A DNA stretch of 64,000 nucleotides from Actinomycetota bacterium (GCA_021324355.1 JAJPJD010000049.1:124001-188000); one strand, 5' to 3'. Counted from the first letter of the stretch, positions 17,567 through 26,450 are shown. The notes: generated from the letters alone by a model not told the origin. Made by a program: numbers and translations.

Positions 17567-18253
17567 GTGAGCGTCGGCACCCCCCTGCCCCGGCTGTCCG
17601 ACCAGGGCCCGGTCCTGGCCGGTGCGCAGGTGCTCCCGGCCCCCGGTCCGCTCGCACCGTTCCTGCCCGGCTCGGGGCTCCGTCGCGGCAGCTTGGTCAG
17701 CCTCTCAGGCCAAGGGAAGACCACCCTGGCGCTCTCCCTCCTCTCAGCGCCGGTCGCCCAGGGGGCATGGGCGGCGGTGGTGGGGCTGCCGGAGCTCGGC
17801 GTCGAGGCGGCGGCAGTGATGGGAGTGGACCTGACCAGAGTGGCGCTTGTCCCCGAGCCCGGCCCGTCCTGGCCGAACGTCCTGGCCGTCCTCCTCGACT
17901 CCCTCGACCTGGTGGTGGTCAGGCCTCCCCGGCGGCCGCGCCCCGCCGAGGCCCGCCGCCTCGTCGCCCGGGCCCGGGCCGGCCGTGCCGTCCTCTGCGT
18001 GCTCGGGGGTTGGCCGGAGGCACCGGACGTGGCCCTGGCGGCCGAGACCGAGGCGTGGGTCGGGCTGGGCCGGGGGTCGGGCTGGCTCCGGGCCCGCCGC
18101 GGCCGGGTGGTCGTCACCGGCCGCGGCAGCGCCGGGCGGCCGATCGCCGTGCCCTGCTGGCTCCCCGGTCCCGACGGCCAGCTGGCGGCCCGTGGCCCGG
18201 CCGGGATGGCAGTCGCGCCGGAAGCCCCCGAGGCAGCGCCGTGGGCGGGGTAG
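17567..18253 (+). CDS. imuA': ImuA'-type mutasome protein
   Basis: A 228-residue RecA/SulA-like protein of the SOS mutagenesis cassette. In mycobacteria ImuA' works with ImuB and DnaE2 in damage-induced translesion synthesis. Here a degenerate P-loop is visible (SLVSLSGQGKTTLALSLL, about residues 42-59), followed by strands such as WAAVVGLPELGVEAA. The GTG lies 8 nt after the -10-like TACCCT with no clear ribosome-binding site, so the mRNA may be leaderless. The stop overlaps imuB by 13 nt. The assignment rests on both sequence form and gene order. Confidence 0.82.
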   Translation: MSVGTPLPRLSDQGPVLAGAQVLPAPGPLAPFLPGSGLRRGSLVSLSGQGKTTLALSLLSAPVAQGAWAAVVGLPELGVEAAAVMGVDLTRVALVPEPGPSWPNVLAVLLDSLDLVVVRPPRRPRPAEARRLVARARAGRAVLCVLGGWPEAPDVALAAETEAWVGLGRGSGWLRARRGRVVVTGRGSAGRPIAVPCWLPGPDGQLAARGPAGMAVAPEAPEAAPWAG

Positions 18254-19788
18254 TCCGGACCCTGGCAGCCTGGTGCCCGGACTGGCCGGTCACCGCAGCC
18301 GGCTTCGGGGCCGACGTCCCGGTGGCGGTGGTGGCGGCCGGCCGGGTGGTCGCGTGCTCGGCTGCTGCCCGCGACGCTGGGGTGCTGCTCGGCATGCGTC
18401 GCCGGGCTGCCGAGGCGAGCTGTCCTGGTCTGCGCATCGTCCGGCGCGACGAGGGCCGGGAGGCTCGCGCCTTCGAGCCGGTGGTGGTCGCGGTCTCGGC
18501 GCTCGTCCCAGCGGTGGAGGTGACTCGGCCGGGGCTGCTGTCCCTGGCGGTCTTCGGCCCGGCCCGCTACCACGGCGGCGAGCAGCCGCTCGCGGCGGCG
18601 GTGGCCGCCCGGGCGCAGGCGGCAGTCGCCGCCGCCTGCGGCGTCCCCGAGCCGGTGGTGCAGGTGGGGATCGCCGACGGTCCCTTCGCCGCCGGGTTGG
18701 CCGCCCGCCGGCAGGCAGTGGTCCCACCCTCGGGCACCGCCGCGTTCTTGGCCCCCTTCCCGGTGACGGTCCTGGGCCGACCCGAGCTGGCCGGGCTCCT
18801 CGTACGCCTGGGCATCAGGACCCTGGGGGCCTTGGCGGCGCTGGAGGAGGGCCCGGTGGCGGCCCGGTTCGGGCCGGAGGGAGTGAGGGCCCACCGCCTG
18901 GCCCGGGGGCTGGACGACCGGCCGCTGCGCCTGGAGGCCCCGCCGGCCGCGCTGGTCGCCACGGCCGAGCTCGACCCGCCGGCCGAGCGCGTCGACGTCG
19001 CCGCCTTCGCCGGACGGCGGCTCGGCCAGGAGCTCGCGGTTCAGCTGGAGGCGGCCGGGCTGGCCTGCACCCTGCTCGAGGTCGAGATCGAGACCGAGCA
19101 CGGCGAGCGGCTCGTCCGACGGTGGCGAGCCGAGGTCGATCTCGACGCCTCGGCCATGGGGGAGCGGCTGCGCTGGCAACTGGAGGGGTGGCTGTCGGGG
19201 ACCGCTGTCGAGGCCCCGAGCGCGGGGGTCACCCGCCTGCAGCTCCGGGCGGTTGCCGTGGCGCCGGCGGCCGGGCGCCAGGTGGGGTTCTGGGGCGGGC
19301 GCTCGGACGCCGATCGGCGGGCCGTCCGGGGGCTCGACCGGCTGCGGGCCATGCTCGGCCCCGAGGCGGTGCTCACCGGGATGGTGGTCGGGGGTCGGGG
19401 ACCGGGCGACCGGGCGCTGCTGGTCCCGTGGGGGGACACCCGGCCGGCGGCCCCCGAGCGTGCCCCGTGGCCGGGCGCCCACCCGGTGCCCCCGCCGGCA
19501 CTGGTGCACCGGCCCCCCCGCCCGGCCCTGGTCACCGGGGGTGACGGCCGGCCGGTCGGGGTGAGCGCCCGGGGATGCCTGAGCGGCCTCCCCGAGCAGG
19601 TGGCGGTGGAGGGAGGTCGGCCGAGCCCCGTCGTGGCATGGGCCGGGCCGTGGCTCTACGACGAGCGGTGGTGGGATCCGCCCGCCCGTCGCCGCCTGGC
19701 GCGGTTCCAGCTGGTCGACGAGGACCAGCACGCCTACCTGTGCTGCGTCGAGCGCACTCGGTGGTTCGTCGAGGCCACCTATGACTGA
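18241..19788 (+). CDS. imuB: ImuB, catalytically inactive Y-family polymerase homologue
   Basis: A 515-residue adaptor of the mutasome. It begins with VRTLAAWCPDWPVTAAG, in which the acidic metal-binding residues of active Y-family polymerases are missing. The little-finger-like part and the characteristic C-terminus (PWLYDERWWDPPARRRLARFQ and CCVERTRWFVEATYD) match ImuB. By analogy with mycobacteria it bridges the beta clamp, ImuA' and DnaE2. The GTG start overlaps imuA' and the stop overlaps dnaE2 by 8 nt, so the three genes are translationally coupled under the LexA box. Confidence 0.9.
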   Translation: MGGVVRTLAAWCPDWPVTAAGFGADVPVAVVAAGRVVACSAAARDAGVLLGMRRRAAEASCPGLRIVRRDEGREARAFEPVVVAVSALVPAVEVTRPGLLSLAVFGPARYHGGEQPLAAAVAARAQAAVAAACGVPEPVVQVGIADGPFAAGLAARRQAVVPPSGTAAFLAPFPVTVLGRPELAGLLVRLGIRTLGALAALEEGPVAARFGPEGVRAHRLARGLDDRPLRLEAPPAALVATAELDPPAERVDVAAFAGRRLGQELAVQLEAAGLACTLLEVEIETEHGERLVRRWRAEVDLDASAMGERLRWQLEGWLSGTAVEAPSAGVTRLQLRAVAVAPAAGRQVGFWGGRSDADRRAVRGLDRLRAMLGPEAVLTGMVVGGRGPGDRALLVPWGDTRPAAPERAPWPGAHPVPPPALVHRPPRPALVTGGDGRPVGVSARGCLSGLPEQVAVEGGRPSPVVAWAGPWLYDERWWDPPARRRLARFQLVDEDQHAYLCCVERTRWFVEATYD

Positions 19789-22700
19789 CCGGGCCGACTA
19801 CGCCGAACTGCACGCCCACTCCAACTTCAGCTTCCTGGACGGCGCGTCTCACCCCGAGGAACTGGTCCACGAGGCCGCCCGGCTGGGTCTCGGGGCGCTG
19901 GCCCTCACCGACCACAACGGCCTCTACGGCGTGGTCCGCTTCGCCGAGGCGGCCCGGGCCCGGGGGCTGCCCACCGTGCTCGGCGCCGAGCTGACCCTCG
20001 ACCTCGGGCGCCCCCAGCACGGGGTCGCCGACCCCGAGGGAACCCACCTGGTCGTCTTGGCCCGCGGCCCCGAGGGCTATGCCCGCCTCAGCCGGGCCAT
20101 CGCCCAGGCCCAGCTGGCCGGGGGAGAGAAGGGACGGCCGACCTTCGACCTCGAGACGCTCTTCGACGCCCACGGCGGCCAGTGGCTGGTGCTCACCGGG
20201 TGCCGCAAGGGGGTGGTCCCGGCGGCGCTGGCCGCCGAGGGCCCAGCCGCGGCCGCCCGGGCTCTCGACCGGCTGGTGGAGGGGTTCGGGCGGGACAACG
20301 TCGCGGTCGAACTCACCGACCACGGCCAGCCGCTCGACTCGGCTCGCAACGACGCGCTGGCCCGGCTCTCCGTCTCCCGGCGGATCGACCCGGTGGCCAC
20401 GGCCAATGCCCACTACGCCCGCCCCTCGGGCCACCGGGTCGCCGCCGCCCTGGCCTCGGTGCGGGCCCGGCGCTCCCTCGACCAGATGGACGGCTGGCTC
20501 CCGGGGGGCCCGGGCGCCCACCTGCGCTCGCCGGCCGAGCAGGCTCGGCGGTTCGCCCGGTACCCCGGCGCGGTCGAGCGGGCGGGCGAGCTCGGCCGGG
20601 CCCTGGCCTTCGACCTGCGGCTGGTGGCCCCCGGGCTGCCGCCGTTCCCGGTCCCCGAGGGCCTGGACGAGCAGCGCTACCTGACCGTCCTGGTGGAGGA
20701 AGGGGCGGCCCGTCGCTACGGGCCCCGGGGGGCCGAGCGGGTGCCTGGCGCGTGGGCCCAGCTCGACCACGAGCTGGACGTCATCGCGACCCTCGGGTTC
20801 GCTGGGTACTTCCTGGTGGTGTGGGACATCGTCCAGTTCTGCCGGCGCCAGGGCATCTACTGCCAGGGGCGGGGCTCCGCTGCCAACTCGGCGGTCTGCT
20901 TCGCCCTCGGGATCACCAACGCCGACGCGGTACGGCTCGGCTTGCTCTTCGAGCGGTTCTTGTCCCCCGAGCGCGACGGGCCGCCGGACATCGACGTCGA
21001 CATCGAGAGCGGCCGGCGGGAGGAGGTGATCCAGTACGTCTACGACCGCTACGGCCGCTCCCATGCCGCCCAGGTGGCCAACGTCATCACCTACCGGCCC
21101 CGCTCGGCCGTGCGCGACGTTGGCAAGGCGCTTGGCTACGCCCAGGGGACGGTGGATGGATGGTCCCGCCGCATGGAGCCCCGGCGCCCGCTCGCCCAGG
21201 CCGGCCCCGACGGCGAGGTCCCGGCCCCGGTTCTCGAGCTGGCCGCCAGGATCGAAGGGTTCCCCCGCCACCTGGGGGTCCACTCCGGCGGGATGGTCAT
21301 CTGCGACCGCCCGGTGGTGGAGGTCTGCCCGGTGGAGTGGGCCCGGGCGCCGGGGCGGACCGTGCTGCAGTGGGACAAGGAGGACTGCGCGGCGGTCGGC
21401 CTGGTCAAGTTCGACCTGCTGGGGCTGGGGATGCTGGAGGCGCTGCATCGGGCGGTGGACCTGGTGGCGGCCTCCGGTGGCCCCACCGTGGACCTGGCCG
21501 AGCTCCCCCAGGAGCCCGAGGTCTACGACATGCTCTGTGCGGCCGACACGGTCGGGGTGTTCCAGGTGGAGAGCCGGGCCCAGATGGGCACCCTGCCGCG
21601 CCTGCGGCCCCGGTGCTTCTACGACCTGGTGATCGAGGTGGCGCTCATCCGGCCCGGCCCCATCCAGGGCGACTCCGTCCACCCCTACCTGCGCCGCCGC
21701 AACCACGAGGAGGAGGTCACCTACCTCCATCCGCTGCTCGAGCGGTGCCTCGAGCGGACCCTCGGGGTCCCGGTGTTCCAGGAGCAGCTGATGCAGATGG
21801 CCATCGACGTGGCCGGCTTCACCCCGGCCGAGTCCGATCGCCTCCGCCAGGCCATGGGGTCCAAGCGCTCGGCCCAGCGGATGGAGGAGCTGCGGGAGCG
21901 CTTCTACGCCGGGATGGCCGCCCGGGGGATCGTGGGCCGGGTGGCCGACGAGATCTTCGCCAAGATGGCTGCCTTCTCCTCCTTCGGGTTCCCCGAGTCC
22001 CACGCGGTGTCCTTCGCCTACCTGGTCTACGCCTCGGCCTGGCTGAAACTGCACTACCCGGCGGCGTTCACCGCCGCGCTGCTCAACTCCCAGCCGATGG
22101 GGTTCTGGTCGCCGCGGACCCTGGTGGCCGACGCCCGCCGCCACGGGGTGGAGGTGCGCCGGGCCGAGGTCAACGCGAGTGGGGTGGAGGCGGGGCTCGA
22201 GCCCACCGAGGTGCCCGGCCGGCCGGCCATCCGGCTCGGGATCGGTGGGATCCGGGGCCTGGGGGAGGCCGCGGCCGCCCGGGTTGCCGCCGGTCGCCCC
22301 TACCGGGACCTGGAGGACCTGGCCCGGCGGGCCCAGCTGAGCGTTGGTCAGCTGGAGGCGCTGGCCATGGCCGGGGCGACGGCCAGCCTGGACGGCGGAG
22401 ACCGACGGGCGTCGCTCTGGGCGGCTGGCGCCCTGGGGCGGCTCGGCCCCGCCGGTCTGCCCGGGATGGTGGTCGGGGCGACCGCCCCCCCGCTGCCGGC
22501 GCTGGACCGGGTGGAGCAGACCGTGGCCGACCTGTGGGCGACCGGGGTCTTAGTCGACTCCTCCCTGACCGAGCTGGTCCGAGACGAGCTCGACCGGCGG
22601 GGCGTGGTGACGGCGGCCGAGCTGGCCGGGGTCGAGCATGGCCGTCGGGTCGAGGTGGCCGGGGTGGTGACCCACCGTCAGCGCCCCGAGACGGCCAACG

Positions 22701-22915
22701 GGGTCACCTTCGTCAACCTGGAGGACGAGACCGGGCTGGTGAACGTGGTCTGCTCGGTGGGGGTCTGGGCCCGCTATCGCCAGGTGGCCTGCTCGGCCGG
22801 CGCCCTGGTGGTTCGGGGCGTGGTCGAGTCCCGAGGCGGGGTGGTCAACGTGGTCGCCCAGCGGATCGAGCCCCTGGCACTGGCGGCGCCGACCCGCGCT
22901 CGGGACTTCGGGTGA
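19781..22915 (+). CDS. dnaE2: Error-prone DNA polymerase III alpha subunit DnaE2
   Basis: A 1044-residue C-family polymerase used for translesion synthesis after damage. The N-terminal PHP domain starts with YAELHAHSNFSFLDGASHP, followed by the polymerase palm with GRGSAANSAVCFALGIT and the catalytic PDIDVDIE (about residues 404-411). A helix-hairpin region and an OB-fold (about 950-1000, VEVAGVVTHRQRP) complete it. Length near 1050 residues and the cassette position distinguish it from replicative DnaE1 (about 1150-1200). The ATG sits inside the last codons of imuB. Confidence 0.96.
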   Translation: MTDRADYAELHAHSNFSFLDGASHPEELVHEAARLGLGALALTDHNGLYGVVRFAEAARARGLPTVLGAELTLDLGRPQHGVADPEGTHLVVLARGPEGYARLSRAIAQAQLAGGEKGRPTFDLETLFDAHGGQWLVLTGCRKGVVPAALAAEGPAAAARALDRLVEGFGRDNVAVELTDHGQPLDSARNDALARLSVSRRIDPVATANAHYARPSGHRVAAALASVRARRSLDQMDGWLPGGPGAHLRSPAEQARRFARYPGAVERAGELGRALAFDLRLVAPGLPPFPVPEGLDEQRYLTVLVEEGAARRYGPRGAERVPGAWAQLDHELDVIATLGFAGYFLVVWDIVQFCRRQGIYCQGRGSAANSAVCFALGITNADAVRLGLLFERFLSPERDGPPDIDVDIESGRREEVIQYVYDRYGRSHAAQVANVITYRPRSAVRDVGKALGYAQGTVDGWSRRMEPRRPLAQAGPDGEVPAPVLELAARIEGFPRHLGVHSGGMVICDRPVVEVCPVEWARAPGRTVLQWDKEDCAAVGLVKFDLLGLGMLEALHRAVDLVAASGGPTVDLAELPQEPEVYDMLCAADTVGVFQVESRAQMGTLPRLRPRCFYDLVIEVALIRPGPIQGDSVHPYLRRRNHEEEVTYLHPLLERCLERTLGVPVFQEQLMQMAIDVAGFTPAESDRLRQAMGSKRSAQRMEELRERFYAGMAARGIVGRVADEIFAKMAAFSSFGFPESHAVSFAYLVYASAWLKLHYPAAFTAALLNSQPMGFWSPRTLVADARRHGVEVRRAEVNASGVEAGLEPTEVPGRPAIRLGIGGIRGLGEAAAARVAAGRPYRDLEDLARRAQLSVGQLEALAMAGATASLDGGDRRASLWAAGALGRLGPAGLPGMVVGATAPPLPALDRVEQTVADLWATGVLVDSSLTELVRDELDRRGVVTAAELAGVEHGRRVEVAGVVTHRQRPETANGVTFVNLEDETGLVNVVCSVGVWARYRQVACSAGALVVRGVVESRGGVVNVVAQRIEPLALAAPTRARDFG

Positions 22916-22966
22916 CCGGGCGCGCCCCGCCGAGCCGCCCGCTCCCCGGCACCGCCAGGCCGCGGG

Positions 22967-22980
22967 CGACCGGCCGGTCG
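22967..22980. repeat. Short palindrome between convergent genes
   Basis: CGACCGGCCGGTCG is a perfect 14-bp palindrome between the stops of dnaE2 and the convergent secreted-protein gene. It could form a short terminator hairpin for both, but lacks a T-run. Confidence 0.25.
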
Positions 22981-22996
22981 AGCTGGTGCCCGGCGA

Positions 22997-23326
22997 CTAC
23001 GGGGTGCCCTGGGGGTTGCCGCAGAGCGTGGCGTTGTTGGCGCCGGTTCCCGGCCCGTCGGCGCCGTTGCCGTTCTGGGCGTTGCCCGGGTACGGGACGT
23101 GGCCCGAGGTGCCATTGCCGAAGTTGAAGCCCTTGCCGAAGGCACCGAACGCGCCGTGCCCGGCGCACACGGTCTGGCCGGTCGCGACCGCGTACCCCGG
23201 AGGGGTGCTGCCGTTCGACGCCGCGCTGGGGGCGGCCATGCCCACCACCGTGGCCAGCGGCAGCGCCGCCAGCACGGCCAGGTACCGCCAACGCCGCAGC
23301 GTCCGCACCGTCGTGATCGTCCGCAT
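22997..23326 (-). CDS. Small secreted Gly/Asn-rich protein
   Basis: A 109-residue exported protein of unknown function. A basic N-region (TVRTLRRWRY) and hydrophobic stretch LAVLAALPLATVVGMAA lead to a likely cleavage site at SAAS. The mature peptide of about 70 residues is rich in Gly and Asn (GKGFNFGNGTSGH, NAQNGNGADGPGTGAN) and contains two cysteines (VCAGHG, LCGNPQ) that could form a disulphide. ATG 23326 has a purine-rich GAGGGGGACGAG upstream. It has no operon partner and I recognise no family. Confidence 0.65.
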   Translation of the reverse strand: MRTITTVRTLRRWRYLAVLAALPLATVVGMAAPSAASNGSTPPGYAVATGQTVCAGHGAFGAFGKGFNFGNGTSGHVPYPGNAQNGNGADGPGTGANNATLCGNPQGTP

Positions 23327-23419
23327 CGTTCTCGTCCCCCTCGTCCTCCTCGCGCCCTGTGTGGTCGGGGCCCTAGTATCGCTCACCGACCGTCGCTGGG
23401 GGCGGTTCGGCGCCGGGCC

Positions 23420-24580
23420 TCAGCCGGCCGGCGAGCACAGCGACTGGACCAGGTCGGCCGCCAGCTGGCCCCGGCCCAGCTCGGCGATCGCCTCGGCCAT
23501 GGACCGGGCCGCCGCCCGGTAGGTGCCGTCGTCGAGGACCGTGGCCACCGCCGCTCCGATCGCCTCGGGGGTGGCTCCGGTGGGCAGGGTGATCCCGGCG
23601 CCGCAGGCCTGCACCCGGTCGGCGTTGAGCGGCTGCTCCCGCCCCTGGGGGATGCACACCAGGGGGACCCCATGGGCGAGGGAGGCCATGACCGTGCTCA
23701 GCCCGGCGTGGCTGACCACCGCCGAGACCTGCGGGAGCACGGCCGCGTGGGGCAGGTGGTCGCGCACGACCACGTTGGCCGGGAGGCTCGGAAGGTCCAC
23801 CGCGACCCGGCCCAGGGTGACCAGGGCCCGCACCGGCAGGCGCCCCAGTGCCTCGAGGATCGGCGGGAACGCCGCCGCCTGCCCCATCGGGGTGGTGCTC
23901 AGGGACACGAGCACCAGCGGCCGGCGGTCGTCGACCGCAAAGCCCAGGTCCCCGGGCGCCGGGGGCGGGTCCGGGTCGAGGATGGGGCCGACGTAGCAGG
24001 TGGCGTCGGTCACCGGCGGGTCGGGGTAGTCGAAGCTCTGGGGCACCAGCACCAGCACCCGGGCCAGCCGCTCGAGCTGCCCCAAGACAGCCGGCGGGGG
24101 GAGCTCGGGGAGGCCGAGGGCCGCCCGGCAGCGGTTCACGTCCACCGACATGTCGGCCCACAGGGTGACGAAGGGCTGGTAGAGGACGTGGACCAGGACC
24201 GCGGTGGGGATGCCGAGCACCTCGGCCGCCACCAGGCCGGCGCCGGTCATGCAGTCGACCACCAGCGCGCTGGGCTCGACCTCGGCCGCCACCGCCAGGA
24301 TGTCGCGTCCGGTGGCCAGGCCGTTGCGGATCTCGTCGAAGCGCTGCGGGTCGTCCTCCAGGGTCACGCCGTCGGGCCAGGGCTCGACCGAGGGGTAGCT
24401 GCGCAGGGTGGCCCCGGCGGCAGTCATCCCGTCGTGCAGGGCACTGCGACCGGCGGGCTCGGCGTCGGCCAGGAACACCACCTCGTGGCCGGCACGGGTC
24501 AGCCGGGCGGCCAAGGCCAGGGCCGGGGTCAGGTTGCCGCCGCCGCCCCAGCTCACCACCAGGATGCGGCCGGCAGCCAT
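23420..24580 (-). CDS. MGT-type glycosyltransferase (GT1-like)
   Basis: A 386-residue GT-B-fold enzyme resembling macrolide or sterol glycosyltransferases that move a nucleotide-activated sugar to a lipophilic acceptor. The N-terminal domain opens ILVVSWGGGGNLTPALALA, with HEVVFLADAEPAG following. The C-terminal donor-binding domain shows VSHAGLSTVMASLAHGVPLV and IPQGREQPLNADRV, the GT1 signature with the HxG segment. The start ATG 24580 overlaps the SRPBCC stop by 1 nt. It is third gene of the TetR-SRPBCC-glycosyltransferase operon. Acceptor and donor are unknown. Confidence 0.85.
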   Translation of the reverse strand: MAAGRILVVSWGGGGNLTPALALAARLTRAGHEVVFLADAEPAGRSALHDGMTAAGATLRSYPSVEPWPDGVTLEDDPQRFDEIRNGLATGRDILAVAAEVEPSALVVDCMTGAGLVAAEVLGIPTAVLVHVLYQPFVTLWADMSVDVNRCRAALGLPELPPPAVLGQLERLARVLVLVPQSFDYPDPPVTDATCYVGPILDPDPPPAPGDLGFAVDDRRPLVLVSLSTTPMGQAAAFPPILEALGRLPVRALVTLGRVAVDLPSLPANVVVRDHLPHAAVLPQVSAVVSHAGLSTVMASLAHGVPLVCIPQGREQPLNADRVQACGAGITLPTGATPEAIGAAVATVLDDGTYRAAARSMAEAIAELGRGQLAADLVQSLCSPAG

Positions 24581-25056
24581 CACGACCCCGCTTGGCCCTC
24601 GGCGAGCGTCCGGATGCGCTCGAGGGTCTGGCGCATGGCCTGCTCGCGGCGGCGGTCCCGGTCCTTCATCAAGAAGTCCTCGGCGATGCGGGCGCTGAGC
24701 GGGAGCCAGTGGACACAGAAGGACTCGGTGAGCTCGACGCCGCCGTCGGACGGCTCGATCCGGTAGGTCCAGGTGGTCATCTCCCGGCCCCGCACCAGGG
24801 TGGACCAGCTGAGCTCCTTGCCCTGCACTGCCGTCTTCACCTGGCACGCCACCGACCACTGCATCCGGCCGTAGCGGTTCCAGCCCCGAAAGCGCGCTCC
24901 TGGGGTGGCCGGCGAGGACGCACCGTCCTCCCAGGCGACCCGGTAGCACTCCGGGCTCCACTCGCCCATGCGCTCGAGGTCGGCGATGAGGGACCAGACC
25001 CGTTCGGCTGGCGCATCGATGTGGATCTGGACGGCCCCGCTTCGGGCAGTTCTCAT
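24580..25056 (-). CDS. SRPBCC/START-like lipid- or polyketide-binding protein
   Basis: A 158-residue helix-grip protein. The typical opening VQIHIDAPAERVWSLIADLERMGEWSPEC is followed by strands GARFRGWNRYG and ELSWSTLVRGREMTTWTYRI and a long C-terminal helix. Members bind hydrophobic ligands in a cavity and include polyketide cyclases. The ATG overlaps the TetR stop as ATGA and its own stop overlaps the glycosyltransferase start, so all three are coupled. The protein may hold the acceptor for the glycosyltransferase; that is inference. Confidence 0.8.
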   Translation of the reverse strand: MRTARSGAVQIHIDAPAERVWSLIADLERMGEWSPECYRVAWEDGASSPATPGARFRGWNRYGRMQWSVACQVKTAVQGKELSWSTLVRGREMTTWTYRIEPSDGGVELTESFCVHWLPLSARIAEDFLMKDRDRRREQAMRQTLERIRTLAEGQAGS

Positions 25057-25679
25057 GGCGGATCCCCCCTTTGGGCTCGCTGTTTGTTGGTCACGTGCTC
25101 GTAAGCCATGTCGGCCACGACGTCGATCAGCCGTGCCCAACGCTCCCCGCCGGGGTCGTTGGCCATCTGCTGGCTGACCAGTCCGGTGCTGAGCGCGGTC
25201 AACAGGTCCTCGTCCTGCTGGTCACCGACCAGCCCCACGTCGGCCAGGTCCTCCCGGAACAGCCGGAGCGCCTCGACGGCTTTGGCATAGGACCCTGGCG
25301 AGGGTTCGAAGCCGGGGATGGTCCGTTGGAACAGCAGCTGGTAGCGGACCGGGTCCTGGGTGCAGAAGTCGAAGTAGGTGTGAAAGGTCGCCCGCAGGCG
25401 TGCCCGGGGCTCTGCCGGCAGGCCCACCCGGCGAGCCCTGATGTGCTGGAGGAACTGGTCGTTGCCCTGGGCGAACATGGCGTCGTAGATGTCGTGCTTG
25501 GAGCCGAAGTACGAGTACAAGGAGGGGACCCGCATCCCCACCCGGGCGGCCAGGTCGCCCAAGGACAGCCCGGCCAGGCCCTTCTTCCTCGCCACCTCCC
25601 ACGCTGCCTCGAGGATCTCCGACTGGGTGGCCTGATGCCGCCGAGCTCGACGATCTCCGCTCGGATTACCTAATACCAT
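25053..25679 (-). CDS. TetR-family regulator
   Basis: A 208-residue repressor heading an operon with an SRPBCC protein and a glycosyltransferase. The N-terminal helix-turn-helix is LGDLAARVGMRVPSLYSYFG, after the leading helix QSEILEAAWEVARKKG. The C-terminal domain (about residues 80-205) should bind the inducer. Its ATG lies within a perfect palindrome and follows a -10 element at leaderless distance, so the protein most likely represses itself by covering its own transcription start. Confidence 0.9.
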   Translation of the reverse strand: MVLGNPSGDRRARRHQATQSEILEAAWEVARKKGLAGLSLGDLAARVGMRVPSLYSYFGSKHDIYDAMFAQGNDQFLQHIRARRVGLPAEPRARLRATFHTYFDFCTQDPVRYQLLFQRTIPGFEPSPGSYAKAVEALRLFREDLADVGLVGDQQDEDLLTALSTGLVSQQMANDPGGERWARLIDVVADMAYEHVTNKQRAQRGDPP

Positions 25680-25683
25680 TAGG
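25669..25683. promoter_or_regulatory. Operator of the TetR-SRPBCC-glycosyltransferase operon
   Basis: CCTAAT-ACC-ATTAGG is a perfect inverted repeat that contains the start codon (25677-25679) of the TetR gene. It lies directly after the -10 element, so binding would block transcription initiation. It is AT-rich against a GC-rich background, which makes chance less likely. Confidence 0.65.
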
Positions 25684-25686
25684 AAT

Positions 25687-25716
25687 ATCTATAGGGCGCT
25701 CGACCACGGCCGTCAA
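25687..25716 (-). promoter_or_regulatory. Sigma70-type promoter giving a leaderless mRNA
   Basis: On the minus strand TTGACG (25716-25711) and TATAGAT (25693-25687) are separated by exactly 17 bp. The -10 ends 7 nt before the A of the TetR ATG, so transcription would begin at or next to the start codon. No ribosome-binding site precedes that ATG. Confidence 0.7.
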
Positions 25717-25814
25717 GGGGGCGTCCGGTGGCCGCCAGCGGGGCTGGTTGGTAGCGTCGGTCGGTCGTTGCGGGTCCGGCCGGGCTGAGCGGCCGGCCAC
25801 GTCTTCCCCTGCCC

Positions 25815-26450
25815 ATGAACTACCTCGCCCACCTGGCGGTGGCGGCTGCGAGCTCGGCGTCGCCCCGCTACGCGCTGGGGGCGGTCCTGAGCGACCTGTG
25901 CGCCCTGTCCGGCCTGCGGTGCGCCTATCCCCGGCTGACCGGGGAGCTGGCAGCTGGCCTCCGGTGCCACCGGGCCGCCGATCGGGCGTTCCACGCCGAC
26001 CCGGCGTTCCTGGCCGGCGCCGGGTCGCTGCGAGCGGCGGCCCTGGCCGCTGGCCTGCCACCGGGCGCCAGCCGGGCGATCGGCCACGCTGGCTGGGAGC
26101 TCCTCCTCGACGGCTCCCCGGCGCTGGCCTGGGCCGGGAGTGGCCTGGTGGCGGCGCTCGGGGAGTGGCCGGCGGCCAGCCCGGCCTTCGACGCGGCTGG
26201 CCAGGCCACCTGGCGCCACCTGGCCGAGCGGCTGGCCGCCGAGCGCCCCTGGACCGCCTACCGCGACCCCGAGGCGGTGGCCGAGCGGCTGTGGCGCGCC
26301 CTCGATCGTCGGCCGCGGCTCGCCTTCGCCCGCCACCACCGGCCGGCGGTGGCGGCTCTGTTGGCGGAGGCCCGTCCGCTGGTCTTGGCGGAGGCGACCG
26401 CGCTCTTGGCGCGGGTCATCGGCCGGCTGGCCGACGAGCCGGGGGTCTGA
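25815..26450 (+). CDS. AcpH-like (DUF479) protein, function uncertain
   Basis: A 211-residue protein beginning MNYLAHLAVAAASSAS, the form seen at the start of acyl-carrier-protein phosphodiesterases (AcpH). GAVLSDL and GLRCHRAADRAFH match the positions of the family's metal-site residues (D and H) only loosely. If correct it would act on phosphopantetheine-linked or similar phosphodiesters in the cytosol, but overall similarity as judged by eye is weak. It is divergent from the TetR operon. Its 3' end overlaps the convergent HMCES-like gene by 35 nt. Confidence 0.55.
   Translation: MNYLAHLAVAAASSASPRYALGAVLSDLCALSGLRCAYPRLTGELAAGLRCHRAADRAFHADPAFLAGAGSLRAAALAAGLPPGASRAIGHAGWELLLDGSPALAWAGSGLVAALGEWPAASPAFDAAGQATWRHLAERLAAERPWTAYRDPEAVAERLWRALDRRPRLAFARHHRPAVAALLAEARPLVLAEATALLARVIGRLADEPGV

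Noticed and set aside
19532-22144. 870-codon minus-strand frame opposite dnaE2
   Set aside because: Antisense shadow with low-complexity Gly/His/Pro composition and no motif.
20182-23127. 981-codon open frame overlapping dnaE2 on the same strand
   Set aside because: Its product is almost entirely Arg, Gly and Pro, as expected of an off-frame reading of GC-rich coding DNA; dnaE2 in the other frame has complete motifs.
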